From assembly GCF_001574435.1 (NCBI RefSeq), contig NZ_LOCN01000007.1:160183-224182 (forward strand): 64,000 bases of DNA, given 5' to 3'. This document shows, one piece after another, positions 16,629 through 24,512 of this stretch. How positions within the stretch are numbered: position 1 is the stretch's first letter; the number at the start of each line of letters is the position of its first letter. The position numbers and the translations under genes are program-made. Below the pieces are notes generated by a model, which was not told the origin of the DNA, ran no database searches, and worked only from the letters and a program-made list of their open reading frames with translations. This DNA is from Moritella sp. JT01 (GTDB taxonomy: Bacteria > Pseudomonadota > Gammaproteobacteria > Enterobacterales > Moritellaceae).

Positions 16629-18903
16629 ATTTGCCCTGTTCCTCTTGTAGTTTTATTTTATTTCCCTGTTTTTTCAGTAGTGCAATCACAACGCACATCA
16701 ACACACTGAAGAAGCCTATCCAGCCCATACTTGATGCAGGGTGTGCTGAAAACTCAACGATTTGGTAGTACATAGTGGCAACAAAATAACCTAAGAACAT
16801 AGTCCAGCCAGCAATGAATACAGCAAATGGACGACCAAATTCGCGCACATAAGCGCCCATTGCCGCAGCACAAGGTGTGTATAAAAGAATAAATAATAAG
16901 AATGCAAAAGCAGCAGCGTCGGAACTGAAGCTCTCTTTCAAGTTACCAAAGATTGTCACATCCACTTCTTGATCGTCAGCAACCGCATTCATATCCGTTA
17001 AATCACCTACATCAACACCCAATGGATCTGAATAACTTAAATTCGCCAAATTCGCAGGGATTGATAATACCGCTTTTTGTAAACTGGCCAATAAATCAAA
17101 TTCAGCATCATCTTCCTCTGCACTTGAATACAGGCTATTTAACGTGCCGATAACCGCTTCTTTGGCAAAAATACCCGTAATAATACCCACGGTTGCTTGC
17201 CAGTTATCTGCTTTAATACCAATAGGTGCAAGTAACGGCGTTGCTACTTGTGCAACTTTCGATAATACTGAACTTTCAGTTTCTTCATTACCAAAGCTGC
17301 CATCAGTACCCAATGAATTAAAGAAACTAAGACATGCGACAACCAACACGATCGTTTTACCCGCACCAAACACAAAACGTTTTAGTTTTTGCCAAGTGAT
17401 GATAAGCATATTCTGCATTGTCGGTAATTCATAATCCGGCATTTCCATGATAAAGCTATCACTGCGGCCAGGATACAAACTCCAGCGTAATATGAGCCCA
17501 GTAAATACCGCCACTAAAATGCCAATAATGTATAACGCAAAGACAATATTTTGGCCATGCTCAGGGAAGAATGCCGCCGAGAATAATGCATACACAGGTA
17601 ATCGTGCGCCACATGACATAAACGGTGCCATAGCCGCAGCTAAACGACGCTCACGCTCGTGTTCGAGTGTACGCGTTGCCATAATGGCAGGTACGTTACA
17701 GCCAAAGCCCAATACTAACGGAACAAATGCTTTACCAGGGAGGCCAATTCGTTGCATTACTTTATCAAGTACAAATGCAGCACGCGCCATATAACCCGAG
17801 CTTTCAAGTAACGATAAGAATAAATACAAAAAACCAATCACGGGAATAAAAGTGGCAACAGTTTGAATACCACCGCCAATACCATTTGCGATAATAGTAA
17901 CAAGCCAAACAGGCAATAATCCATCTAATAAATAGTGTCCGCCATCAACAAGTACGCTGCCAAAGCTAATGTCAAAGAAATCAATGAATGCACCACCAAT
18001 ATTGATAGAGAACATAAACATTAAGTACATCACAGCAAAAAAGAATGGAATACCAATGTATTTATTCAACACCACTTGGTCGACTTTATCACTGAATGAA
18101 CGGCTTAATTTACCTTCCTGACGACGCACCTTATTACAAAGTTGGTGTAAATACGTATATCGAACGTTGGCAATATGGAAATCGGTCTCAATTGACTCTG
18201 CGACTTTATTTTTAATGTCTGCAATCACAATCAAGGCATCAAGACTAATAAGATCGACAATTAACGCATCATTTTCGAGTGCACGAATAGCGAGTGAACG
18301 TGGGGCGGCATCGTGATCGAAAAAATAAACGTCTAGTTCACTAATCGCCGCTTCTATTTCTGTTCCGTAGTCCATCGCAAGCGGGACAGTAACCACGCCT
18401 CTTTGCACAATTGAGTGTAAGTCTTGTTTAAAGCTGCTCACTTCATTTTTGGCATTTGCAGAGAGTGCGAGTACTGGACAGCCAAGGGCTTTTTCTAATT
18501 TTTTAACGTCTAAAACTTGGCGTTGACGCGCTAATACGTCCATCTTGTTTAACACCACCACCATTGGACGACCTAACTCGCGCAATTGCAGTGTCATATA
18601 TAAACTGCGCTCTAAGCACGAAGCATCGACAACATTAATGATCAGGTCTGCCGCATGATCCAACGCTGCTTTCGACGCGATCATTTCATCGACACTATTC
18701 ACTTCGTTACTGCTGTCCAAGGCATAAATACCCGGTAAATCAGTTAATAAAAACTCATCACCCGCATGGCTATAGCGTCCGGTTTTCTTATCAACCGTCA
18801 CACCGGCCCAGTTACCAACACGTTGATTCGCACCCGTTAACGCATTAAATAGCGTTGTTTTACCACTATTTGGATTACCAATAGTTAAGATTTGATACAA
18901 CAT
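16591..18903 (-). CDS. feoB: Ferrous iron transporter FeoB
   Basis: A 770-residue protein. The N-terminal G domain has G1 GNPNSGKTTLFN, G3 DLPG and G4 NKMD. A helical spacer domain follows, then a membrane domain with two Gate motifs, including VLGFGCNVPAIMATRTLE and FLLFILLYTPCAAAMGAYVRE with the conserved Cys residues. It transports Fe(II) across the inner membrane with GTP hydrolysis. FeoA is immediately upstream with a one-base overlap and feoC overlaps downstream. The length is normal. Confidence 0.97.
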   Translation of the reverse strand: MLYQILTIGNPNSGKTTLFNALTGANQRVGNWAGVTVDKKTGRYSHAGDEFLLTDLPGIYALDSSNEVNSVDEMIASKAALDHAADLIINVVDASCLERSLYMTLQLRELGRPMVVVLNKMDVLARQRQVLDVKKLEKALGCPVLALSANAKNEVSSFKQDLHSIVQRGVVTVPLAMDYGTEIEAAISELDVYFFDHDAAPRSLAIRALENDALIVDLISLDALIVIADIKNKVAESIETDFHIANVRYTYLHQLCNKVRRQEGKLSRSFSDKVDQVVLNKYIGIPFFFAVMYLMFMFSINIGGAFIDFFDISFGSVLVDGGHYLLDGLLPVWLVTIIANGIGGGIQTVATFIPVIGFLYLFLSLLESSGYMARAAFVLDKVMQRIGLPGKAFVPLVLGFGCNVPAIMATRTLEHERERRLAAAMAPFMSCGARLPVYALFSAAFFPEHGQNIVFALYIIGILVAVFTGLILRWSLYPGRSDSFIMEMPDYELPTMQNMLIITWQKLKRFVFGAGKTIVLVVACLSFFNSLGTDGSFGNEETESSVLSKVAQVATPLLAPIGIKADNWQATVGIITGIFAKEAVIGTLNSLYSSAEEDDAEFDLLASLQKAVLSIPANLANLSYSDPLGVDVGDLTDMNAVADDQEVDVTIFGNLKESFSSDAAAFAFLLFILLYTPCAAAMGAYVREFGRPFAVFIAGWTMFLGYFVATMYYQIVEFSAHPASSMGWIGFFSVLMCVVIALLKKQGNKIKLQEEQGKYDFNTSERSSCC

Positions 18904-19130
18904 TAAGCGACCTCAACTTCAATCTGTTGTGCTAACTTCTTCCGGATCGCAACCGAGACTCCACGCACAGATATTTGTAACGGGTCACCCATTGGCGCAC
19001 GACGAATTAATGTGACTTGGGTATTAGGTAGCACACCTATTACCATTAACTTCTTTCGCGTGTCAGCAGGTAAGCCTGACATATCGGTAATTTTAGCGAC
19101 AACACCATCGTTTAATAGCGCTAACTTCAT
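18903..19130 (-). CDS. feoA: Ferrous iron transport protein FeoA
   Basis: A 75-residue SH3-like protein (LPADTRKKLMVIGVLPNTQVTLIRRAPMGDPLQISVRGVSVAIRKK). FeoA is a cytoplasmic partner of FeoB. It is the first gene of the feo operon; its stop overlaps the feoB start by one base. Upstream lie an FNR-like and a Fur-like site. Confidence 0.95.
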   Translation of the reverse strand: MKLALLNDGVVAKITDMSGLPADTRKKLMVIGVLPNTQVTLIRRAPMGDPLQISVRGVSVAIRKKLAQQIEVEVA

Positions 19131-19146
19131 ATCTTCACCTAATCCT

Positions 19147-19167
19147 AATGATAACTATTATTATTCA
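19147..19167 (-). promoter_or_regulatory. Fur-like box upstream of feoA
   Basis: The stretch ATGATAACTATTATTATTCAT matches the Fur 7-1-7 pattern (TGATAAC/TATTATTAT) at most positions. It lies about 20-40 bases before the feoA start, where a repressor would block transcription. Confidence 0.5.
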
Positions 19168-19195
19168 TATTTTACGCTTGCAGTATAAATAACTA

Positions 19196-19209
19196 TTGAT
19201 ATGAATCAA
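19196..19209 (-). promoter_or_regulatory. FNR box upstream of feoA
   Basis: TTGAT-ATGA-ATCAA is an exact match to the FNR consensus TTGAT-N4-ATCAA. It lies about 70 bases upstream of feoA. The feo operon of Escherichia coli is likewise activated by FNR and repressed by Fur. Confidence 0.75.
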
Positions 19210-19371
19210 TACGCTATAAACGAAATAGCCAAAACAGCCAAAAAACAACACCAAAGTAGTACTTTTATATAACAGCAGGGTTTATAGAGTGGTTTTTGTG
19301 TAGTAAATGAATATATGCAGCTCAGCACATTGAATAATATATGAGCTGCACAAATCTGTAATTAAGAACGA

Positions 19372-21204
19372 TTAATCATTTTCACCGATAAAGCCACCAG
19401 TTTGATGCGCCCAGAGCTGTGCATAAATACCTTGTTTCGCTAAGAGCTCTTTGTGTGAGCCTTGCTCTACAACACGGCCTTCATCTAAAATGATCAGACG
19501 ATCCATCGCTGCAATTGTTGACAGACGATGCGCAATTGCAATGACAGTTTTACCGTCCATCAGTTCATTTAAGCTATCCTGAATGGCTGCTTCAACTTCA
19601 GAATCTAACGCTGACGTTGCTTCGTCTAACACCAGAATCGGCGCATCTTTTAATAACACGCGAGAAATAGCAATACGCTGACGTTGACCACCCGAAAGTT
19701 TAACCCCCCGCTCGCCAACTTGTGCGTCATAGCCCTTATTACCAAAGGTATCCGTTAAGGTGCTAATAAACTCATGCGCACATGCTTGTTTTGTTGCTTG
19801 AAGCAATTGCGCTTCACTCGCATCCGGATCGCCATACATGATGTTATCGCGAATAGTACGATGTAGTAAGGATGTATCCTGTGTAACCATGCCAATCTGA
19901 CCACGTAAACTGTCTTGCTGGACATCACTGATATTTTGACCATCAATTTTGATCGCACCCGACTCCACGTCATGAAAACGCATTAACAAGTTAACCAAGG
20001 TCGACTTACCCGCACCAGAGCGCCCTACTAGACCGACCTTTTCACCCGGCTTAATCTTAAGGTTTAAGTTATCAATCACGCCAGCTGACTCACCGTAATG
20101 AAAACTAATATTATCAAACTCGATTTCACCCGCTGATACAATTAGCGGTTTAGCATTTGGTTTATCTTCAATATCAATAGGCTTGGCTAAGGTATTCATG
20201 CCATCGATCACTGTGCCCATATTTTCAAACAGACCACCAATTTCCCACATGATCCATTTAGACATGCTGTTAAGGCGTAACGCCAAACTGATCGCGACAG
20301 CAATAACACCCACACTTAAACTGGCGTCTAACCACAGCATGATCGAAATAGCAGCAACACCAAAGAGTAATAAATAATTTAATAACTCGACGCAAAAGGT
20401 GAACCCCGTAACCAAACGCATCTGTTTATGCACCGTCACAAGAAATTCGTCCATGCCTTCTTCGGCATACACCATCTCACGAGAGTTATGCGAGAACAAT
20501 TTAACCGTGGTGATATTGGTATAACTGTCGACTAATCGCCCTGTCATCATTGAGCGTGCATTGGCTTGCTCTGTCGAGATCTGTTTAAGCTTCGGCACAA
20601 AATACAATTGAATAGCGACAAAACCAATAAACCACGCCAGCATAGGCAACATGAGTCGTATGTCAGCCTGGCCAATCATCACGAGCATTGCAATGAAATA
20701 CACCGAGATATAGACCAATACATCCAGTAATTTCATCACGGTTTCACGTACAGACAAGGCTGTTTGCATCACTTTTGTGGCAATACGACCGGCAAAATCA
20801 CTTTGGAAAAAAGACACACTTTGACGTAACAAATAACGATGTGCTAACCAGCGGATAGACATAGGATAATTGCCCAGTAATGTCTGATGCATGATTAATG
20901 AATGTAATAATACCAACAATGGCATCACCACCAGTATCAATACGCTTAGGCCAATGAGGCTAGCGCTTTCATCGTCTAAGAAATTCTGTGGCTCATGGTT
21001 TGATAACCAATCCACCAGTTGCCCCATAAAACCAAATAATGACACTTCTAAAATAGCAATCATCGCACTTAATACTGCCATCGCTAATAAAGGCGACTCA
21101 AAGCCACGGGTATAATAACGGCAAAACGCCACCATATCTTGCGGCGGCTGTTCAGGTTGATGCTTGGGAAAAGCCGAAGACCATTTTTCAAAAAACTTAA
21201 ACAT
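19372..21204 (-). CDS. ABC exporter, fused permease and ATPase
   Basis: A 610-residue half-transporter. Residues about 40-330 hold six membrane helices; the ATPase domain (about 365-600) has Walker A GRSGAGKST, Q-loop VTQDTSLLH, signature LSGGQRQR, Walker B ILVLDEATSAL and the H-loop AHRLSTI, all intact. It should work as a homodimer or with another half-transporter and export a lipid, peptide or drug. The substrate is not evident. It is monocistronic, with an untypical hairpin (GCAGCTCA/TGAGCTGC, 19317-19349) after its stop. Confidence 0.9.
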   Translation of the reverse strand: MFKFFEKWSSAFPKHQPEQPPQDMVAFCRYYTRGFESPLLAMAVLSAMIAILEVSLFGFMGQLVDWLSNHEPQNFLDDESASLIGLSVLILVVMPLLVLLHSLIMHQTLLGNYPMSIRWLAHRYLLRQSVSFFQSDFAGRIATKVMQTALSVRETVMKLLDVLVYISVYFIAMLVMIGQADIRLMLPMLAWFIGFVAIQLYFVPKLKQISTEQANARSMMTGRLVDSYTNITTVKLFSHNSREMVYAEEGMDEFLVTVHKQMRLVTGFTFCVELLNYLLLFGVAAISIMLWLDASLSVGVIAVAISLALRLNSMSKWIMWEIGGLFENMGTVIDGMNTLAKPIDIEDKPNAKPLIVSAGEIEFDNISFHYGESAGVIDNLNLKIKPGEKVGLVGRSGAGKSTLVNLLMRFHDVESGAIKIDGQNISDVQQDSLRGQIGMVTQDTSLLHRTIRDNIMYGDPDASEAQLLQATKQACAHEFISTLTDTFGNKGYDAQVGERGVKLSGGQRQRIAISRVLLKDAPILVLDEATSALDSEVEAAIQDSLNELMDGKTVIAIAHRLSTIAAMDRLIILDEGRVVEQGSHKELLAKQGIYAQLWAHQTGGFIGEND

Positions 21205-21334
21205 AAAGGATTATTATCTGAGCAAATAAAAGACCCCCTATAGTACTACGTAATTGATAAAGTTCGTAGTCCGCACAAGGTTACCAACCAATCGACAGCA
21301 GAAATTAATACTATTAAAAACCAGATCAGACAGG

Positions 21335-21352
21335 TGTAACAATTACTTTACG
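21335..21352 (+). promoter_or_regulatory. TyrR-like box 1
   Basis: TGTAAC-N6-TTTACG matches the TyrR consensus TGTAAA-N6-TTTACA at ten of twelve positions. It is the weaker of two boxes in front of the tyrosine permease gene, 101 bases upstream of the second. Confidence 0.5.
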
Positions 21353-21452
21353 ATACAATTTACACTTTTTACACTTTTTACATTGCACTAACCCATATAA
21401 AATAAGTAAACTCGCTACACCTTAATGGTTTATGAATATTTAAGGTGTTTAT

Positions 21453-21470
21453 TGTAAACAAATGTTTACG
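21453..21470 (+). promoter_or_regulatory. TyrR-like box 2 (strong)
   Basis: TGTAAA-CAAATG-TTTACG matches the TyrR consensus TGTAAA-N6-TTTACA at eleven of twelve positions, 58 bases before the start of the TyrP-type permease. Confidence 0.7.
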
Positions 21471-21528
21471 AATTTTTAATTGCAATCCGTAATGGAATGT
21501 TTATGACTGTGAATAAGGTTTTATAACT

Positions 21529-22767
21529 GTGAGTAAGATAGTAGGAAGTACCCTTATTGTTGCTGGTACCGCACTTGGTGGCGGTATGTTAGCTTTACCC
21601 CTTGCATCAGCTGGTTTAGGTTTCTATACCGCCGCCTTTTTGATTATCGTCAACTGGGCATTAATGACGTATACAGCGTTGTTGATGTTAGAAATACATC
21701 AGCATGCCGAACAAGATGCGACACTTAACTCGCTTGCAAAAAATTTACTGGGTAAACCCGGTCAATATCTCGCAACATTTGCTTCTTTCTTCTTATTCTA
21801 TGCCCTTTGTGCCGCGTATATTGCCGGTGGCGGTTCGCAGTTAACCAACAAAATAAACGATTTATTGAGTTTAGAATTAACCCCACAATTTGGTGCTGTG
21901 TTACTAACCATCATTGTCGCGACTGTGGTGTCGATTGGCACGCATTCGGTTGATATCGTAAACCGTGTATTGTTTAGCGTAAAAATTATTGTCTTAGCAC
22001 TCACGCTCAGTCTGTTATTTCCACACGTGCAGTCTATTAATTTATTAGAAATGCCAGTAGAGCAAGGATTATTGCTATCGGCTTTACCCGTAATTTTCAC
22101 TTCGTTTGGTTTCCACGGCAGTATTCCGTCAATCGTACGTTATGTCGGTATTGATATTAAAACACTGAAGAAAGTGATGATCTGCGGTGCATCTGCGCCA
22201 CTTGTTATCTACCTGCTATGGCAAGTTGCAACGCAAGGTGTGTTAAGCCAAACGACTTTAATGGCAAACAACTCGTTAACCAGTTTCATTGCATCGCTCA
22301 GCTCAGTGTTACAACAGCCGCAAGTCAGTCAATCAGTCTCTATTTTTGCAGACCTTGCCCTCGCGACCTCATTCTTGGGGGTGAGTTTAGGTTTGTTTGA
22401 TTTGTTATCAGGCATGATGAAACGCGCGAATACGAGTATTCATAATAATGACAGCGACGATAGTACTAACGCAGACGGTAAATCACACCGTGTCAAAACA
22501 GCATTGGTCACATTTGTACCTCCGCTGGCTTTCGCACTGTTTTACCCACAAGGTTTCATTACAGCGCTAGGCTACGCAGCAATCGCACTGGTTATCCTTG
22601 CAATCTTTTTACCAGTTGCTATGGTGTCTAAACAACGTAAAGCACAAGCAAATGGTTATAGAGTTATCGGTGGTAACGTAACGCTCGTGCTTGCAAGCCT
22701 AATGGGTTGTTTGATTATCACATCGCAGTTTTTGCAAATGGCGAAAATGATCCCAGCGGTTGGTTAA
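21529..22767 (+). CDS. tyrP: Tyrosine-specific permease, TyrP/Mtr family
   Basis: A 412-residue inner membrane symporter of the hydroxy/aromatic amino acid permease family with about eleven helices. It carries GSTLIVAGTALGGGMLALPLA at the N-terminus, LPVIFTSFGFHGSIPSIVRY, FADLALATSFLGVSLGLFD and a C-terminal PAVG, all close to TyrP; the other choices are Mtr and TnaB. The start codon is GTG with AAGG upstream; no ATG fits better. Two TyrR-like boxes upstream support tyrosine or aromatic control. A linker with HNNDSDDSTNADGKSH is unusual. It is monocistronic. Confidence 0.85.
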   Translation: MSKIVGSTLIVAGTALGGGMLALPLASAGLGFYTAAFLIIVNWALMTYTALLMLEIHQHAEQDATLNSLAKNLLGKPGQYLATFASFFLFYALCAAYIAGGGSQLTNKINDLLSLELTPQFGAVLLTIIVATVVSIGTHSVDIVNRVLFSVKIIVLALTLSLLFPHVQSINLLEMPVEQGLLLSALPVIFTSFGFHGSIPSIVRYVGIDIKTLKKVMICGASAPLVIYLLWQVATQGVLSQTTLMANNSLTSFIASLSSVLQQPQVSQSVSIFADLALATSFLGVSLGLFDLLSGMMKRANTSIHNNDSDDSTNADGKSHRVKTALVTFVPPLAFALFYPQGFITALGYAAIALVILAIFLPVAMVSKQRKAQANGYRVIGGNVTLVLASLMGCLIITSQFLQMAKMIPAVG

Positions 22768-22780
22768 CCTCGTACCTAAG

Positions 22781-22834
22781 TAGTACTGAATAGTACTGAA
22801 TAGTACTGAATAGTACTGAATAGTACTGAATAGT
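22781..22834. repeat. Tandem decamer repeat, five copies
   Basis: TAGTACTGAA is repeated five times without change and followed by a partial sixth copy (TAGT). It lies 13 bases after the stop of tyrP and before the terminator. Confidence 0.95.
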
Positions 22835-22841
22835 CGAATAT

Positions 22842-22890
22842 AAAACAGCCCAGCTAAGATGTAATTTATTCATCATTGTTGGGCTGTTTT
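22842..22890. terminator. Terminator with nested hairpin
   Basis: AAAACAGCCCA pairs with TGGGCTGTTTT; a small inner stem GATG/CATC encloses TAATTTATT. It can act on both strands. The inner core recurs in the hairpin at 26299-26337. Confidence 0.85.
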
Positions 22891-22894
22891 GTAA

Positions 22895-23041
22895 TTAAAA
22901 TTTATAATGCAGTCGTACCAACATCCCTGTGCTTGGCGAATAATCCAATACAGTATTCGATATGTTCGGAAGCCGAGATCCAAACTCATTAAGGTTGAAT
23001 CTAGAATAGCGGATCAACAAGAGTCTTACTTTTTGTGTATA
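22895..23041 (-). pseudogene. Possible remnant of an outer-membrane-protein gene (C-terminal end)
   Basis: A 48-codon minus-strand open frame ends in GMLVRLHYKF-stop, an alternating pattern with terminal Phe like the last strand of a beta-barrel protein, directly followed by a terminator. No start codon or upstream coding sequence is found; the frame runs into the dispersed repeat at 23008-23090 and meets a stop. I read it as the relic of a lost gene. The evidence is only the short pattern. Confidence 0.3.
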
Positions 23042-23115
23042 TCATCCCTTTGTAGAGTTCGATTTTCAGACTAAAACTGAGGATGAATAACACGCTGATT
23101 AATTTAATATTCCCC
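23008..23115. repeat. Dispersed repeat R1 (complete copy)
   Basis: The left part (23008-23090) recurs at 24336-24420 with a few differences, and the right part (23086-23115) recurs exactly at 26370-26399. The two parts are contiguous here but separated by about 1.95 kb in the second copy. Confidence 0.85.
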
Positions 23116-23320
23116 AAAATAATTTTCTACCGCGTCTAAATCACCACAAAAAACCAAATCATCATTAAATTAAAAAAAGATAGTACGATTACATTCATTT
23201 ACAAATTAAGGCTTGAGAAGTTTTATTTGATAAGTATAATCCGCCACCCAACAATGTAATGCAAAACACTGAACGATATATTCGTTTGAACTTGTGAACT
23301 TTAAAAGACGGATAATCCAA

Positions 23321-24247
23321 ATGAACCCAATTAAATCTCTCGTGGCCACAACTTTATTGTCGGTGCTTCTTACTGCATGTGGCGGTGGCGGTGGCGATAA
23401 AACAACTCCGGTAAAACCGACGACTCCGGTAAAACCGACGACTCCAGTAAAACCGACAACTCCAGTAAAACCGACAACTCCGGTAAAACCGACAAAACCG
23501 GTAAAAGAAAAAGAGTTCAAGCTAGATAGAACTCTTTTAGGCGTATATGGGCCGAATGGTGATGCTCTTTTACCTCCACTTGCCAATGTTATAGGTAAGG
23601 ATAACCCAGACGCTGAGAACATAAAAAATGACGTCCAAAAAGTCCTTAAGGTGGTAGATAATATTGCAGAGACAATTATTGAAGTTAATGCTCTGGTTAT
23701 GTTTGGCAGCTCAGTATTCGATGAACAACTTCCAACACTTGACGCTAAAGTTAAAGAGTTAAAGAGTATTTACAACGTTAATGACATTAATTCGATAAGA
23801 AATAACTTGGGATTTCAACAAATAAGCCATAATAGAAGACATTCATGGCCTCATCCTAAACTTGGTAATATAAAAGCACCCCTAACCCATGCAGGCGGTG
23901 AAGTTTATTTTTGGAATGTCACCTCGGACCGCTATTATATTGACGACAAAAATATAGGTAAAGTTAAGATTCAACTAGCTCAATTAGACGAAGGTGCATT
24001 CAACGTAGAACTTAAAACTATTAATGAAAGCGGCGAATTTGATGGAAGATACGAATATACCTTCAGAAGCGATAAAGAAAGAATGCTAGTCAGCTATAGT
24101 AACAATGACTACGATAGTTCAATTTTAATTAACCATAATTATAACAGTCAGGTAATCACTGTTGGTGAGTTACCATTTAAAAGCACTAGTAACATAAAAT
24201 ACAGAGCATCCTACGATGCGAGTAATAACACACTAACCCGAAAATAA
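23321..24247 (+). CDS. Lipoprotein with TTPVKP repeats, paralogue 1
   Basis: A 308-residue predicted lipoprotein; I do not recognise its function. The lipobox is LLTAC-G with the lipidated Cys near residue 20, followed by a glycine run. Next comes a low-complexity linker with five exact TTPVKP hexapeptides and a worn sixth unit. The folded part follows, without known motifs but with NESGEFDGRYEYTFR near the C-terminus. The ATG at 23321 was chosen because it starts the signal peptide. A second gene at 26605 is a paralogue with only one or two such repeats. Surface or periplasmic exposure is likely. Confidence 0.75.
   Translation: MNPIKSLVATTLLSVLLTACGGGGGDKTTPVKPTTPVKPTTPVKPTTPVKPTTPVKPTKPVKEKEFKLDRTLLGVYGPNGDALLPPLANVIGKDNPDAENIKNDVQKVLKVVDNIAETIIEVNALVMFGSSVFDEQLPTLDAKVKELKSIYNVNDINSIRNNLGFQQISHNRRHSWPHPKLGNIKAPLTHAGGEVYFWNVTSDRYYIDDKNIGKVKIQLAQLDEGAFNVELKTINESGEFDGRYEYTFRSDKERMLVSYSNNDYDSSILINHNYNSQVITVGELPFKSTSNIKYRASYDASNNTLTRK
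23402..23509 (+). repeat. 18-base coding repeats (TTPVKP)
   Basis: Five in-frame 18-base units (ACNACTCCNGTAAAACCG) with few synonymous differences, then one degenerate unit ending in KPVKE. Slipped-strand changes here would keep the frame and only change linker length. Confidence 0.9.
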
Positions 24248-24263
24248 AAGTTTCGTTAAAAAT

Positions 24264-24293
24264 AAAAGGCGCTATGTTCAATAGCGCCTTTTA
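24264..24293. terminator. Terminator of lipoprotein 1
   Basis: AAAAGGCGCTAT pairs exactly with ATAGCGCCTTTT over a five-base loop. Confidence 0.92.
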
Positions 24294-24335
24294 TAACTTA
24301 AAGTTAAATTCAAACTCCCTTTCATAAACAAAACC

Positions 24336-24420
24336 TAGCGGCTCAACAAGAGTTTTTCTTTTTAGTGTATATCATCCCCTTGTAGAGTTCGATTTTCAGA
24401 CTAAAACTGAGGATGAATAA
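24336..24420. repeat. Dispersed repeat R2 (left part only)
   Basis: Close copy of the left part of R1, running up to GAGGATGAATAA, where similarity stops and the 5'-nucleotidase segment begins. Confidence 0.85.
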
Positions 24421-24512
24421 ACTGTTCGCCCTATTTAAGCTACTATATTTAGTGTATTTACACTGCTTGTGTATGATTCACGATATTTTAATTATTTTAG
24501 AGACGCTATACC

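Larger units (their letters stand above)
22891..23320. other. Region before lipoprotein 1 with repeat and promoter
   Basis: No intact gene in 430 bases. It holds the possible OMP relic and the repeat R1 (23008-23115). A sequence CGATATATTCGTTT about 45 bases before the lipoprotein start is also present before the second lipoprotein gene, so it probably belongs to a shared promoter. Confidence 0.5.
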
